Shown here one piece after another: positions 42,338 to 50,967 of a DNA stretch of 57,343 bases (position 1 is its first letter; each line of letters begins with the position of its first letter). The DNA is taken from the NCBI GenBank assembly GCA_902787825.1, contig CADAHS010000011.1, positions 1-57,343 on the forward strand, read 5' to 3'. The position numbers were made by a program, and so were the translations under genes. This stretch comes from an uncultured Ruminococcus sp. (GTDB lineage: Bacteria; Bacillota; Clostridia; Oscillospirales; Ruminococcaceae). The notes beneath the pieces are model-generated. The model was not told the origin of the DNA. It was given only the letters and a program-made list of their open reading frames with translations, and did no database searches.

Positions 42338-42379
42338 TTCTTCACCCCATTAAAGCGTGTTGCCTTAGTATCTAATTTA

Positions 42380-42408
42380 AGAATATCATAGCAGCAAAAG
42401 CTTGTCAA
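42380..42408 (-). promoter_or_regulatory. Promoter of two-component/uvrC/folC unit
   Basis: Minus strand TTGACA, 17 bases, TATTCT, 42 bases from the response-regulator start. Confidence 0.75.
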
Positions 42409-42425
42409 GCATAAACGCAGTAAAG

Positions 42426-42456
42426 CCCGATGATAACATTGCCTGTCACCATCGGG
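42426..42456 (-). terminator. Hairpin upstream of response regulator
   Basis: CCCGATGGTGACA pairs with TGTTATCATCGGG (13 pairs with wobbles) on the minus strand, followed by CTTTA. Probably a second terminator behind the ABC unit. Confidence 0.55.
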
Positions 42457-42463
42457 TCCTGGT

Positions 42464-42526
42464 TCTTGTTTCTTGCATCTTGCTTCTTGCATCTTGCATC
42501 TTGCTTCTTGCTTCTTGCTTCTTGAC
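42464..42526. repeat. Heptamer array C (TCTTGCN), nine units
   Basis: Nine consecutive 7-base units in exact register: TCTTGTT, TCTTGCA, TCTTGCT, TCTTGCA, TCTTGCA, TCTTGCT three times, TCTTGAC. It is the longest member of the family also seen at 70 and 16779. Confidence 0.85.
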
Positions 42527-42585
42527 TGAGAAACAGCAAAGCTATTGAGGGGGGATGTTTTGCCCCAAAGGGTAAAACTCCGGAG

Positions 42586-42610
42586 CGAGAAACAGCAATG
42601 CTGTTTCTCG
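42586..42610 (-). terminator. Hairpin at end of ABC exporter unit
   Basis: CGAGAAACAGC pairs perfectly with GCTGTTTCTCG around 3 bases, directly next to the ATPase stop codon. The T tract is weak, so it may protect the 3' end more than terminate. Confidence 0.6.
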
Positions 42611-42612
42611 GT

Positions 42613-43386
42613 TTACCAGCCCATTTCCATCAGCCAGTTGTTGAGGCTTCTTTCCCTGTCACGGATATTCATACCGTCAGTATAGTTTCCAAGCTCGTTT
42701 TCGCCCTTAATAACGCCGTCCACAATGAACATTACTTTAGAGCACTTTGCAGCAACTCTGGAATCGTGAGTAACGAGCATGATAGTAGTTCCGTCACGGT
42801 TAAGCTCGGTGAGCATCTGCATTACCTCGTCAGAGGAGCTTCTGTTAAGAGCACCGGTCGGCTCGTCGGCAAAGATGATCTGCGGATCGTTTATCATACT
42901 GCGGCAGATGCAGGCTCTCTGGAGCTGACCGCCCGACACCTCGTTGATGTCGTTTCCGGCGATCTCGCTGATGCCCATTCGCTTCATAAGCTGCTGTCCC
43001 TGTTCGGTGATCTGCTTGCGGGTGCGCTTTTTGCTTTTTGCCTCGGTTGCGGGCAGAATGATGTTATCAAGAATAGTCAGGTTCTTGAGCATATGCATCT
43101 GCTGGAAGATGAAGCCCATTTTTTCAAGCCTTACATTTGCAAGCTTCTTTTTTGGGAGCTTTGCGATGTTCTCGCCGTCAAGCATCACCTCGCCCGAGGT
43201 CGCATCGTCCATTCCCGATGCGGTGTACAAAAGTGTGGATTTGCCCGAACCCGAGGGTCCCATTATCGCTACCATATCGCCTTTGCTGATATTGAAGCTG
43301 ACGTTTTTCAGAGCGTTGTTCTGCTTTTTGTTGGTGATGTATGTCTTGCAAAGATCTGTCACTTTGAGGATCGTTTCGGTTGCCAT
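42613..43386 (-). CDS. ABC exporter ATP-binding protein (LolD/MacB type)
   Basis: A 257-residue ATPase. Walker A is MGPSGSGKSTLL (about 39-50), the signature is NEVSGGQLQRACICRS (about 146-160) and Walker B is IIFADEPTGALN. The sequence belongs to the group energising FtsX-like permeases, which export lipids or peptides or give resistance to wall-active peptides. It is encoded 25 bases after its permease. Confidence 0.94.
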   Translation of the reverse strand: MATETILKVTDLCKTYITNKKQNNALKNVSFNISKGDMVAIMGPSGSGKSTLLYTASGMDDATSGEVMLDGENIAKLPKKKLANVRLEKMGFIFQQMHMLKNLTILDNIILPATEAKSKKRTRKQITEQGQQLMKRMGISEIAGNDINEVSGGQLQRACICRSMINDPQIIFADEPTGALNRSSSDEVMQMLTELNRDGTTIMLVTHDSRVAAKCSKVMFIVDGVIKGENELGNYTDGMNIRDRERSLNNWLMEMGW

Positions 43387-43411
43387 AGTTGTTTCTCCTT
43401 TTCTTGTTCTG

Positions 43412-45778
43412 TTATTCTATGCTTGATGTCTGCTGTGCGGTGATGCGCTTTGTATATGCCGCTGTTATCCACACGCTTATTGCCATGAGCGCCATTATCG
43501 TTACGGGGTAGATCAACGCAACTCTCAATGTGTTCATCGAGTAGGTGATGCCGCTGTTTACGCCCATTATGCTGAATATCTGATTGCCTATTAGCTTTGA
43601 TACGGGCAGCGCCAGGAAGCCCGATATGACAGCTGAGATAACTGCGGTGATGATAAATCTCTTGGTGTGCCACTTGATTATCTTGTTATCTTTAAAGCCG
43701 ATAGCCTTGAGAGTCGCTATCTCGCTTGTTTCCTTGATGACCATTGATCTTTCCATAAGTACTGCTACCATTATGACGATCGCAGCGGAAAGGATAAGGA
43801 AGAAGAACTTTATGCTGTCAAATACAGGTCCTACCTCGGTGGTATCCTGCGCTTGCTGCGCACCTGTTTTTACATCGACGATGTCGGGGAATAAGTCCTT
43901 TATCTTTTCGATGCGCTTTTCAACTTCCTTGTCGCCGGGGTCATCGGTGAAGAGGATCTGTGCGGGGAAAGAGCCGCTGATAAAGTTGTAGTCAAGGTCA
44001 AGATCCTCGTGGAATCTGATGCTGTGTCCCATATTCATCATAGCATCGTACATACCCGAAATGATAAGGTCGTATTTTTTGTCGCCCACGGTGACGGTTA
44101 TGGTGTCACCGATGTCTGCGCCAAGGTCCTTTGCGGTGGCGGGCTGGATAGCGACCTCGTCCTTGTTCTGCGGAGCACTGCCCTTGGTGTAAACGTGTTC
44201 ATCTGCCTTATTGTTTACGCCCTGTATGCCTATAACCTTTGTTGCCTTGCCATTGAACTCCTGCTTGCAGGATATCATCATTTCCTGGAAAACTCGTGCA
44301 GGTATACCGTTTTCGGCGAGCGTCTGCTCCATTTTCTTGTACTTATCCGTAATGCTCTGCCTGCTGCTGTCATAGCTGTTATCGTTATTGCTGAAGGCTA
44401 CATCGGAAGGTATGCACGCAAGCAGTGAGAGAGTTTGCTTGCTGTTGAGGGTATCGGCGCATATGTCAAGGAACTGTATGGGCAGCATAGTGAGTACGAA
44501 CACAACGATGATGATAAGAAATCTCTTTGGTGCGCTCATTACGTCGTTTGATGCCATAAAGGTCGTTGCACCAAGGCGTGACTTTGAAAGTCTGAGAAAG
44601 CCCTTTCTCTTGAACCTTTCGCCTGTCTGACCGTTTCTGATAGCGTCAACAGGGGAGAGCTTGTTGGCTTTTCTTGTGCAGATGAGTGCGAACAGCATTA
44701 TCACTGCAACTACTGCGATCGCACAGATGATGTTGGTGAAGATGTTGCTGCTTGACTCGACCATTACCGAGGACGAGGAGAGGTCTGTGAGCAGGTCGCC
44801 GAATGGGAAGCTGAGAGCTGTGCCTATCACTGCGGCAACCACCGAGATGGCAAGGTACTTTACAAGGTACTGGCTGCGTATCTTCAGATTGCCAAGACCG
44901 ATGGCTTTCATAACGCCTATCTCTCTGAATTCTGACGAAATGGTGAAGGAGATGGTAAATCTCAGAACGATGAGTGATACGATTATCAGTATTGCGCTTA
45001 CTGCCAAAAGCAGCAGGGCAACTATCATATCAAAGAGGTAGGACGACTTGATGAACTCTTTTTTCCCGCTGAACACAAAGCTCAGATCTGACTTGTTGAG
45101 CGTGTCTACGATGTCATCGGCGTGATCTGTGGTGATGTAGTAGAATTTGGTCTTTGTGCCGAGCTTTTCAGCCTCCTGCATAAACGGCTGTGCGTCCTCG
45201 TCGTTGACGATCATTCTGCCGATGCCCATAAGTGCCGAGCCGAGTGCTGCATCGTAGAATGTGCCGCTTACCTTGAGATCTTTTTTCAGATCCCCTAAGT
45301 GCAGGGTGATGGTATCGCCGACCTTTATATCAGACTGGTTGAGAAACTTGTTTGCAATGAGTATCTCGCCCTTTTTCACGCTTGTTATCTTTTGCTTGTT
45401 CTCGTCAAAGTAATTGAGCTTTGTTTCGCTTATGGGCATAAGGTTTATTGACGATTTGAAGCCTGTTTCCTTATCGCCGGGAAGGGTGATCTCGTTGTGC
45501 TCCATAAACCATATCTGCTCGTGCTCGATCTTTGATATTTTGTCCTTGTCCTTTTCAAGGACCTGATCGACGGTCTGGGTTTCGGTCCTGTTGTAGGTCG
45601 CACACGCAACATCGGGCATACCTGCTTTGTCAAAGTAGTTATCAAGTGATGACGTAACGGATATCATACTGTTGACGCTGCCTGATATGAACATTACCGA
45701 GATGATGATGAACAAAAGGATTATCGTGTTCATCGTTCTGCCTCGTCTGAGGTCTTTCTTTAAGATAGTAAAAAACAT
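43412..45778 (-). CDS. FtsX-type ABC permease, duplicated
   Basis: A 788-residue permease with an N-terminal helix, a large outer domain (about 40-255), an FtsX three-helix module (about 260-385), a second single helix near 425, a second outer domain (about 455-660) and a second FtsX module (about 665-780). The repeated motif REIGVMKAIGLGNLKI and SEIATLKAIGFKDNKI marks the two coupling regions. Substrate unknown; peptide or lipid export is typical. Confidence 0.9.
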   Translation of the reverse strand: MFFTILKKDLRRGRTMNTIILLFIIISVMFISGSVNSMISVTSSLDNYFDKAGMPDVACATYNRTETQTVDQVLEKDKDKISKIEHEQIWFMEHNEITLPGDKETGFKSSINLMPISETKLNYFDENKQKITSVKKGEILIANKFLNQSDIKVGDTITLHLGDLKKDLKVSGTFYDAALGSALMGIGRMIVNDEDAQPFMQEAEKLGTKTKFYYITTDHADDIVDTLNKSDLSFVFSGKKEFIKSSYLFDMIVALLLLAVSAILIIVSLIVLRFTISFTISSEFREIGVMKAIGLGNLKIRSQYLVKYLAISVVAAVIGTALSFPFGDLLTDLSSSSVMVESSSNIFTNIICAIAVVAVIMLFALICTRKANKLSPVDAIRNGQTGERFKRKGFLRLSKSRLGATTFMASNDVMSAPKRFLIIIVVFVLTMLPIQFLDICADTLNSKQTLSLLACIPSDVAFSNNDNSYDSSRQSITDKYKKMEQTLAENGIPARVFQEMMISCKQEFNGKATKVIGIQGVNNKADEHVYTKGSAPQNKDEVAIQPATAKDLGADIGDTITVTVGDKKYDLIISGMYDAMMNMGHSIRFHEDLDLDYNFISGSFPAQILFTDDPGDKEVEKRIEKIKDLFPDIVDVKTGAQQAQDTTEVGPVFDSIKFFFLILSAAIVIMVAVLMERSMVIKETSEIATLKAIGFKDNKIIKWHTKRFIITAVISAVISGFLALPVSKLIGNQIFSIMGVNSGITYSMNTLRVALIYPVTIMALMAISVWITAAYTKRITAQQTSSIE

Positions 45779-45817
45779 TTTATTCTCCCTTGCTTCCTTT
45801 ATTCTCTTTTGTCTGTC

Positions 45818-46117
45818 TTATTTCTTTCTGAGTCTGAAAACGATTATGCCTGCGACGATCACCACTGCTGTACCTGCGATCCACTTTACGGTCTGGCTCT
45901 TTATCTCGCTGCAAACTATCTGCGAGGCCTGCGCAAAATAATTCTGAGCTTCCTGCTCGCTGCAATCAAGCTTCTGAGCTATATCTGCAACGATGATCTG
46001 CTTTTCGTCCTTTGCAAACAAATTGTGATCCTCTATCGCATTAACTACGATACTGCTTTGTTCGTCTGTCAGTCCTGTTGTCTGTGCAAGTCTGTTTATA
46101 AATGTTTTCTTTGTCAT
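45818..46117 (-). CDS. Small membrane protein with HU-like N-terminus
   Basis: A 99-residue protein. The first part, MTKKTFINRLAQTTGLTDEQSSIVVNAIEDH, reads like the dimerisation helices of HU-type DNA-binding proteins, but the beta arm is absent. A second helical pair follows (about 40-68), and the C-terminus is one transmembrane helix (about 75-95) ending in RLRKK. AAAGGAGT precedes the start. It is 39 bases upstream of the permease gene and may be an accessory subunit of the exporter. The HU resemblance may be superficial. Confidence 0.65.
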   Translation of the reverse strand: MTKKTFINRLAQTTGLTDEQSSIVVNAIEDHNLFAKDEKQIIVADIAQKLDCSEQEAQNYFAQASQIVCSEIKSQTVKWIAGTAVVIVAGIIVFRLRKK

Positions 46118-46257
46118 ATCTGTTGACTCCTTTCTTTTGTCTGTGGTGGTGTATCTCTTACTGTGGTTACAGTATAACACGGGAATTATTAAATAATCCT
46201 TAAATTCAAAAACGATGCTGAAAAAGGCGTATCTGCGGTCTTTACCGTTTGGGTGAA

Positions 46258-46297
46258 GAAAAAAAGAGCCGACAGTTCATTAAAGACTGCCGACTTT
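46258..46297 (-). terminator. Terminator of tyrA
   Basis: AGTCGGCAGT/ACTGTCGGCT stem with wobble pairs and seven T on the minus strand, just after the tyrA stop. Confidence 0.82.
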
Positions 46298-46317
46298 ATT
46301 AAATAGCATTTTATAAT

Positions 46318-47175
46318 TTATTCGTGCATTTTCTTTGCCGTCTGTTCGTTGGAAAGCTCTTTTAGCTCACGACCCTGTCTGAGAAGCTCGTGCAGCGTTG
46401 CGCTGTCGTCCGAAGCGATCGCATCACGATATTCTTTCAAGCGGTCGATAATGCAGTCAAGCTCGCTCACAAGCGGCTTGTCGTTCATCAGAAAGAGCGG
46501 AGTCCACATATCCTCATTGAGCTTTGCGACCCTCGTCAGATCCTTGAAAGAACCTGCGGAGAAGCCTGCCTGCCTTAAAAGGCTCGGACTTTTTACATAG
46601 CTGCTTGAAACAATGTGCGCAAGCTGAGAGGTGTAGGCTATTATCTCGTCATGTTCCTTGGTGTCAGAAACGACTACCTTAGCAAAACCTGTTTCAAGCG
46701 CAAGATCAGAAACGGTCTTTATGGTCTGTGCGCAGGTGTCCTTTGTCGGGGTCATGATAAAGCTTGCCTTTTCAAAAAGGTTGTCCACCGAGTAGTCAAA
46801 CCCCGAGAACTCACGTCCTGCCATCGGGTGACAGCCAAGAAAGCTCACTCCCGCTTCTGTAAGCGGTTTTTCCACTGCATCAACTATCGCACCCTTGACA
46901 CCGCAGGTGTCGATGACTATGCCGCCCTTTTTGAAAGAGTCCTTGTTTTTGAGCATAAAATCTATCGTTTGCAGCGGGTGCAGACTGACGATAACGATGT
47001 CACAGGTGTTCAGCCTTTCAGCTGCGATCTCACCGTCGATAGCCTCCTGTTCAAGCGCAGCATTTACAGCGTGGCTGTCAATGTCCAGACCAAAACAGCT
47101 GTGAGTGGTGTTTTTCTTTATAGCCTTAGCAAGCGAACCGCCTATCAGTCCCAGACCGACTATTGCAATTTTCAT
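46318..47175 (-). CDS. tyrA: Prephenate dehydrogenase
   Basis: A 285-residue enzyme converting prephenate to 4-hydroxyphenylpyruvate in tyrosine synthesis. The N-terminal nucleotide-binding loop GLGLIGGSLAKAIKK, the substrate-site histidine in LGCHPMAGREFSG, and the helical C-terminal domain with LAHIVSSSYVKS are typical. No ACT domain or chorismate mutase is fused. It has its own promoter and terminator. Confidence 0.93.
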   Translation of the reverse strand: MKIAIVGLGLIGGSLAKAIKKNTTHSCFGLDIDSHAVNAALEQEAIDGEIAAERLNTCDIVIVSLHPLQTIDFMLKNKDSFKKGGIVIDTCGVKGAIVDAVEKPLTEAGVSFLGCHPMAGREFSGFDYSVDNLFEKASFIMTPTKDTCAQTIKTVSDLALETGFAKVVVSDTKEHDEIIAYTSQLAHIVSSSYVKSPSLLRQAGFSAGSFKDLTRVAKLNEDMWTPLFLMNDKPLVSELDCIIDRLKEYRDAIASDDSATLHELLRQGRELKELSNEQTAKKMHE

Positions 47176-47213
47176 ATATGTCCTCCGTTCACTTTTACGC
47201 TTTTACTCATTAA

Positions 47214-47242
47214 AGTATACCACAGACGCATCAGCTTGTCAA
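47214..47242 (-). promoter_or_regulatory. Promoter of tyrA
   Basis: Minus strand TTGACA, 17 bases, TATACT with TGG before the -10. It separates tyrA from the upstream six-gene operon. Confidence 0.8.
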
Positions 47243-47276
47243 GTGCTGCTGCCACTGTCGGGTCAGCCAACTGCGG

Positions 47277-48650
47277 TCATTTTGTCAGTTCGACGATAGC
47301 GTTTGCGTACATATTCAGGTTAGTGCGGAATGTTTCAAGAGAGATGTGCTCGTCAGCGCCATGCATATTATTGTTTTCCCACAGGAACTCTGCGCCGAAT
47401 GCAACAGCCCCCGGTGTGTTGTGAACGTATGTCACGCCGCCCGATGAAACGCACTCGCCCTTTTTACCGCTGACGCCCTCGTATACGCTCAGAAGCGTCT
47501 GCACGAACTCACTGCTTTGGTCAACATAGTGCGGCTCCATGCACTCAGCACCTGTTACCTCAAAACCGGATCTTTCAAGCGCATCGGTGATGATCCCGGT
47601 GATCTCTTTGCTCGTTCTGTCGATAGGGAAGCGGATGTCAACTCCGCCGGTGAGATGATTTTGTTCAACGTTCAGCTGCGTCAGCGCACAGGTCATCTCG
47701 CCCGAGATGTTATCAGAAAAGCCCATTCCCATAGCCTTTCCGCTGTGATCGCCGTAAACAAAAAGCTTGGAGAGCTTGTCAAAGCCGGGTATGCCGAGCT
47801 TTGCAAAAGCCTGCGAAAGTGCGCTTGCCGTGTTCAGACCGTTTTGCGGACGTGAGCCGTGTGCGGACTTTCCGACCAGTACGCCGCTGAGCATATTGCC
47901 CTGCGGTTCGGTGTTGAGCTTGAATCCTTCAAGACTGCTGAGTGCGTCTGAAAGCTCATCGCCGTTAATGTTTGCAAGAACAAATTCCGCCTTGCCGGGA
48001 ACAGCATTTATCACCGTGCCTGCTTTAAGGTATGCGACATATTTTTCGCCCTTGTCAAGCTCGCCTTTGAAATTCAGGTGCACAACTCCTTTTTCGCAGT
48101 TCAGCACAGGAAAGCTTCCGTCAGGGGAGAATACCATTTTCGGGAACGGAAATTTTTTCTGATAGTATTCTATGTCGTCACAGCCGCCCTCCTCAAAGCC
48201 GCCGAACACAACTCTGAAATTGCGGTTTATAGGTATCTTCAGATCCTTTATGGCTTTGACTGCATACAGCACAGCAACGCTCGGACCCTTGTCGTCGATG
48301 GTGCCTCTGCCGTAGAGCACGCCGTCTTTTTGTGTAAGCTCAAACGGCTCAAAGCTCCAGCCCTCGCCGGCAGGGACTGTGTCAAGGTGAGAAAGCACTG
48401 CAAGCACAGCTTCACCCTGCTTGAAATCTCCGTGCACGGCGTAACCGTCAACATTCTGAGTAGCCATTCCAAGCCCCTTCATAAAACTTTCGCCCCACGC
48501 CAGAGCCTTTGCCGAGCCTTCTCCAAACGGCTTGACATCGCTTTGCAGCGTGCCTACGCTTGGTATTGCGATTATCTCTCCAAGACTCGCAATTATCTCG
48601 TCCATATGTTCATCAAAGTATTTTTCAAATGCCTTTTTGTATTCAAGCAT
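47277..48650 (-). CDS. M20 dipeptidase (PepV/Sapep type)
   Basis: A 457-residue zinc peptidase that cleaves dipeptides in the cytoplasm. Metal ligands appear in VLSHLDTVPAGEGW (about 85), GRGTIDDKGPSVA (about 115), GGFEEGGCDDI (about 150) and, at the C-terminus, NMHGADEHI. The inserted lid domain and length match PepV rather than shorter M20 enzymes. It is the last gene of the operon that begins with the ExbB/ExbD-like pair, 4 bases after the phosphoesterase stop. Confidence 0.92.
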   Translation of the reverse strand: MLEYKKAFEKYFDEHMDEIIASLGEIIAIPSVGTLQSDVKPFGEGSAKALAWGESFMKGLGMATQNVDGYAVHGDFKQGEAVLAVLSHLDTVPAGEGWSFEPFELTQKDGVLYGRGTIDDKGPSVAVLYAVKAIKDLKIPINRNFRVVFGGFEEGGCDDIEYYQKKFPFPKMVFSPDGSFPVLNCEKGVVHLNFKGELDKGEKYVAYLKAGTVINAVPGKAEFVLANINGDELSDALSSLEGFKLNTEPQGNMLSGVLVGKSAHGSRPQNGLNTASALSQAFAKLGIPGFDKLSKLFVYGDHSGKAMGMGFSDNISGEMTCALTQLNVEQNHLTGGVDIRFPIDRTSKEITGIITDALERSGFEVTGAECMEPHYVDQSSEFVQTLLSVYEGVSGKKGECVSSGGVTYVHNTPGAVAFGAEFLWENNNMHGADEHISLETFRTNLNMYANAIVELTK

Positions 48651-48654
48651 TTCC

Positions 48655-49515
48655 TCACTTCCTTTTTCTTAATGTGCACACAAGTATCTCCGAAGGGTTG
48701 TTGAGTCTGAACTTTCCAAGTCCCGTGGTCACTACAAGTCTGCGGTCGATACCAAAAGTTTTGCTGTTGTAAATTCCCTTAGTGTATTTCGGGAAAAACT
48801 TTCTCTCGGGGGAGAGCAGTCCTCCCACCAGCGGCAGTCTGATTATACCGCCGTGACAGTGTCCGGAGAATGTCACATCTGCACCCCACTGAGCATAGTT
48901 CTCAAAAAAGAACGGGTCGTGCGCAAGCAGAAAGCTGCATCTTTGCGGGTCGGGCTTTCCGAGCTTTTTTTGAAGGTATCTCACCGATGGAACGGGCAGA
49001 TGCGAATAGCCCCAGTTGCTGTTGATGTAGTATCTCAGCGGCAGCTGCAAGCCGTAAAGGTCGATGCTCTCACCGTCCTGTTCAAGCACAGTCCTGCTGT
49101 TTCGCAGCACGGTAACGCCTAAGCTTTTGAGCTTCATGCACAACGCTTCAAGGCACTCGGGCTGAAAAAGCTCGTGGTTGCCGATGATATAATAAGTCGG
49201 AGCTATGCTTTGCAGCCTTGCCATAAATGCCGCCTTGGGCTTCATATCTGTTTCGTCACGGCTGTAAAGGTCGCCTGCAAAAAAGATATAGTCCGGTTCC
49301 TGCGCCTTGCAAAAGTCCATGATGTTGTTGAAATTATCGCCATAGCGCTTTTTGTGCAGGTCTGACAGCACGAGGATCTTTTTTCCGTCAAAGCTGTCGG
49401 GCAGTTTGGCACATTCAAGCTCGCTTTTTGTGAGAGTTATCTCACGGTTGTTGATAAGAAAATAGCCTGCTCCGACAAGTGCCGCAAGCAGACCGGAAAC
49501 TGTTTTTAAAGACAT
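48655..49515 (-). CDS. Membrane-anchored calcineurin-like phosphoesterase
   Basis: A 286-residue metallophosphoesterase of the YkuE/YaeI type. One N-terminal helix (about 5-22) anchors it; metal motifs are LSDLHKKRYG (about 52), FAGDLYSRDE (about 79), IGNHELFQ (about 113) and TFSGHCHGGIIRLP (about 223). Relatives hydrolyse lipid or nucleotide phosphoesters near the membrane. It is encoded 4 bases after the patatin gene and 4 before the dipeptidase gene. Confidence 0.88.
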   Translation of the reverse strand: MSLKTVSGLLAALVGAGYFLINNREITLTKSELECAKLPDSFDGKKILVLSDLHKKRYGDNFNNIMDFCKAQEPDYIFFAGDLYSRDETDMKPKAAFMARLQSIAPTYYIIGNHELFQPECLEALCMKLKSLGVTVLRNSRTVLEQDGESIDLYGLQLPLRYYINSNWGYSHLPVPSVRYLQKKLGKPDPQRCSFLLAHDPFFFENYAQWGADVTFSGHCHGGIIRLPLVGGLLSPERKFFPKYTKGIYNSKTFGIDRRLVVTTGLGKFRLNNPSEILVCTLRKRK

Positions 49516-49519
49516 TTTA

Positions 49520-50368
49520 TCACCTGTTAAGATACTTTTTCAGATCGTTCATTGCCCACCTGGCATGATTGTATCCGTGCTTATAAAGCCTGTCAAGCTT
49601 TGCGGGATCATTCTCTGTCCTGCCCACGCCAAATGTATCATGCGGTGTGAAAACAAAAAGTCTGCCCTGTTTTTTTAGCTGCATTACCTCATTGATACAC
49701 TCATTGTAACGCTCAGCTCTTGTAAGCATCGCTTTGCAAAGCTGCGGATACTTTCTGTAAAGCTTTGCAGAGAGTCTGGTAACAGCATCAGTCTTTTTGA
49801 CATAACCAAGCGGCCTTGTCAGAACGACGATGTTCTTGTCGCAGCCGTCTTTTATGGTCTGCTTGTAGGGTATCGAATCCGCAAGACCGCCGTCCATATA
49901 CTTTTTGCCGTTTACCTCGATCATCGGGAAAAGCAGCGGCAGGGCACAGGTAGCCTGCAAAAGCGTCCACTTCCTGTCATCGCCCGGAACACGCAGATAC
50001 TCCGCTTCGCCTGTTTCCACATTAGTCACCACAGCATAGAACTTTCCCGGGTTGCTGTTGTATGCTTCATAGTCAAAAGGCAGTATGCTGTTGGGCACAG
50101 TGTCGTAAGCATATTTCAGTCCGTAGTAGCTTCTGTTTTTGGGATCTATCAGATTTGACAGCCCCATATACTCTTTGCGGTTCATGATCTTTGTTGCAAG
50201 CTTATAGTTTCTGCCGATCTGTTTTGAAAAATAGCTAACTCCGAAAGCAGCGCCTGCTGAAACACCGTACGCAACGTCAGCCATGATGCCCTCCTCGAGC
50301 AGAGCGTCCATGATACCGCAGCTGTAAATTGTTCTGCTTGCACCGCCTTCAAAAGTTATACCTAACAT
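49520..50368 (-). CDS. Patatin-like phospholipase
   Basis: A 282-residue acyl hydrolase of the YjjU/RssA group. The oxyanion loop is FEGGASRTIYSCG, the catalytic serine is in GVSAGAAFG (about 38) and the aspartate is in KYMDGGLADSIP (about 158). It probably releases fatty acids from phospholipids at the inner membrane face. It is in the operon of the ExbB/ExbD-like channel, 31 bases after the TolR-like gene, which is a suggestive but unproven functional link. Confidence 0.9.
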   Translation of the reverse strand: MLGITFEGGASRTIYSCGIMDALLEEGIMADVAYGVSAGAAFGVSYFSKQIGRNYKLATKIMNRKEYMGLSNLIDPKNRSYYGLKYAYDTVPNSILPFDYEAYNSNPGKFYAVVTNVETGEAEYLRVPGDDRKWTLLQATCALPLLFPMIEVNGKKYMDGGLADSIPYKQTIKDGCDKNIVVLTRPLGYVKKTDAVTRLSAKLYRKYPQLCKAMLTRAERYNECINEVMQLKKQGRLFVFTPHDTFGVGRTENDPAKLDRLYKHGYNHARWAMNDLKKYLNR

Positions 50369-50399
50369 AATTGTATGTCCTTTCAGTGAAAAATATGCG

Positions 50400-50945
50400 T
50401 TATTTATCCTCAGATGAGGACTCGCTTTCAGGTTTTTCTGACGAGCTGTCTGCGTCAGACGAGCTGTCGGTCTTTGCAGCAGGCTCTACTGTTTCAAAGC
50501 TGCGCTTTGAATCTGTGAGCATATTCTTGAGATTGTCCATAGAATTCTTTGTAGCGTTGTCGTCGGTGATCCTGATAACAACGTTTTCCTTCATCGTTGT
50601 AACGGTAGACTTTATCTCCTCCAGTGTTTTCACCGAGCCTTCATAGATATAGCTGCTGCCGCTGACCTTGATGTCAACATAGATAGCCGGTTCAGCCTTG
50701 GTGGTCGTGGTGGTCTCAGCTGCTGATGATGAAGCAGAGCTGCTTGAGCCCGAGTCGCTGCCCGATGAGCTGTCACCGAATCCCGGAAGCAGACCGAACA
50801 TACCCAGAAGCAGACCTGCGCCGCCGAGCAGCAAAAGAAGCAGCAGCAAAAGCAGCAAGCGTCTTTTCTTCTTCTTTTTCAGCTTTTTGTTTTTTCTTTC
50901 AAGTTCGTCGATATACTTTTTCTCCACATCTTTTTCAATACTCAT
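50400..50945 (-). CDS. Single-pass protein with ExbD/TolR-like outer domain
   Basis: A 181-residue protein of unknown function. A very basic N-terminus (EKKYIDELERKNKKLKKKKK, about 8-27) leads into an 11-leucine transmembrane segment (about 30-52), a Ser/Gly/Thr linker (about 55-83), a compact domain (about 84-150) and a Ser/Glu-rich acidic tail. The domain follows the ExbD/TolR periplasmic order: strand YVDIKVSG, hairpin SSYIYEGSV, helix TLEEIKSTVTTM, strand VVIRITDD, helix NSMDNLKNMLTDS. It lacks the membrane aspartate of true ExbD. It is the third gene of the operon, 22 bases after the ExbD-like gene. The fold call is by eye. Confidence 0.62.
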   Translation of the reverse strand: MSIEKDVEKKYIDELERKNKKLKKKKKRRLLLLLLLLLLLGGAGLLLGMFGLLPGFGDSSSGSDSGSSSSASSSAAETTTTTKAEPAIYVDIKVSGSSYIYEGSVKTLEEIKSTVTTMKENVVIRITDDNATKNSMDNLKNMLTDSKRSFETVEPAAKTDSSSDADSSSEKPESESSSEDK

Positions 50946-50967
50946 TTTAATCTTCTCCTTTGATTTT

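Noticed and set aside
42464-42526. CRISPR array
   Set aside because: The 7-base units are contiguous with no spacers, and no cas genes are present.
42598-43443. A 281-codon plus-strand open frame
   Set aside because: Antisense to the ABC ATPase with intact Walker motifs; no promoter or ribosome site.
46615-47424. A 269-codon plus-strand open frame
   Set aside because: Antisense to tyrA and to the end of the dipeptidase gene, spanning the tyrA promoter.
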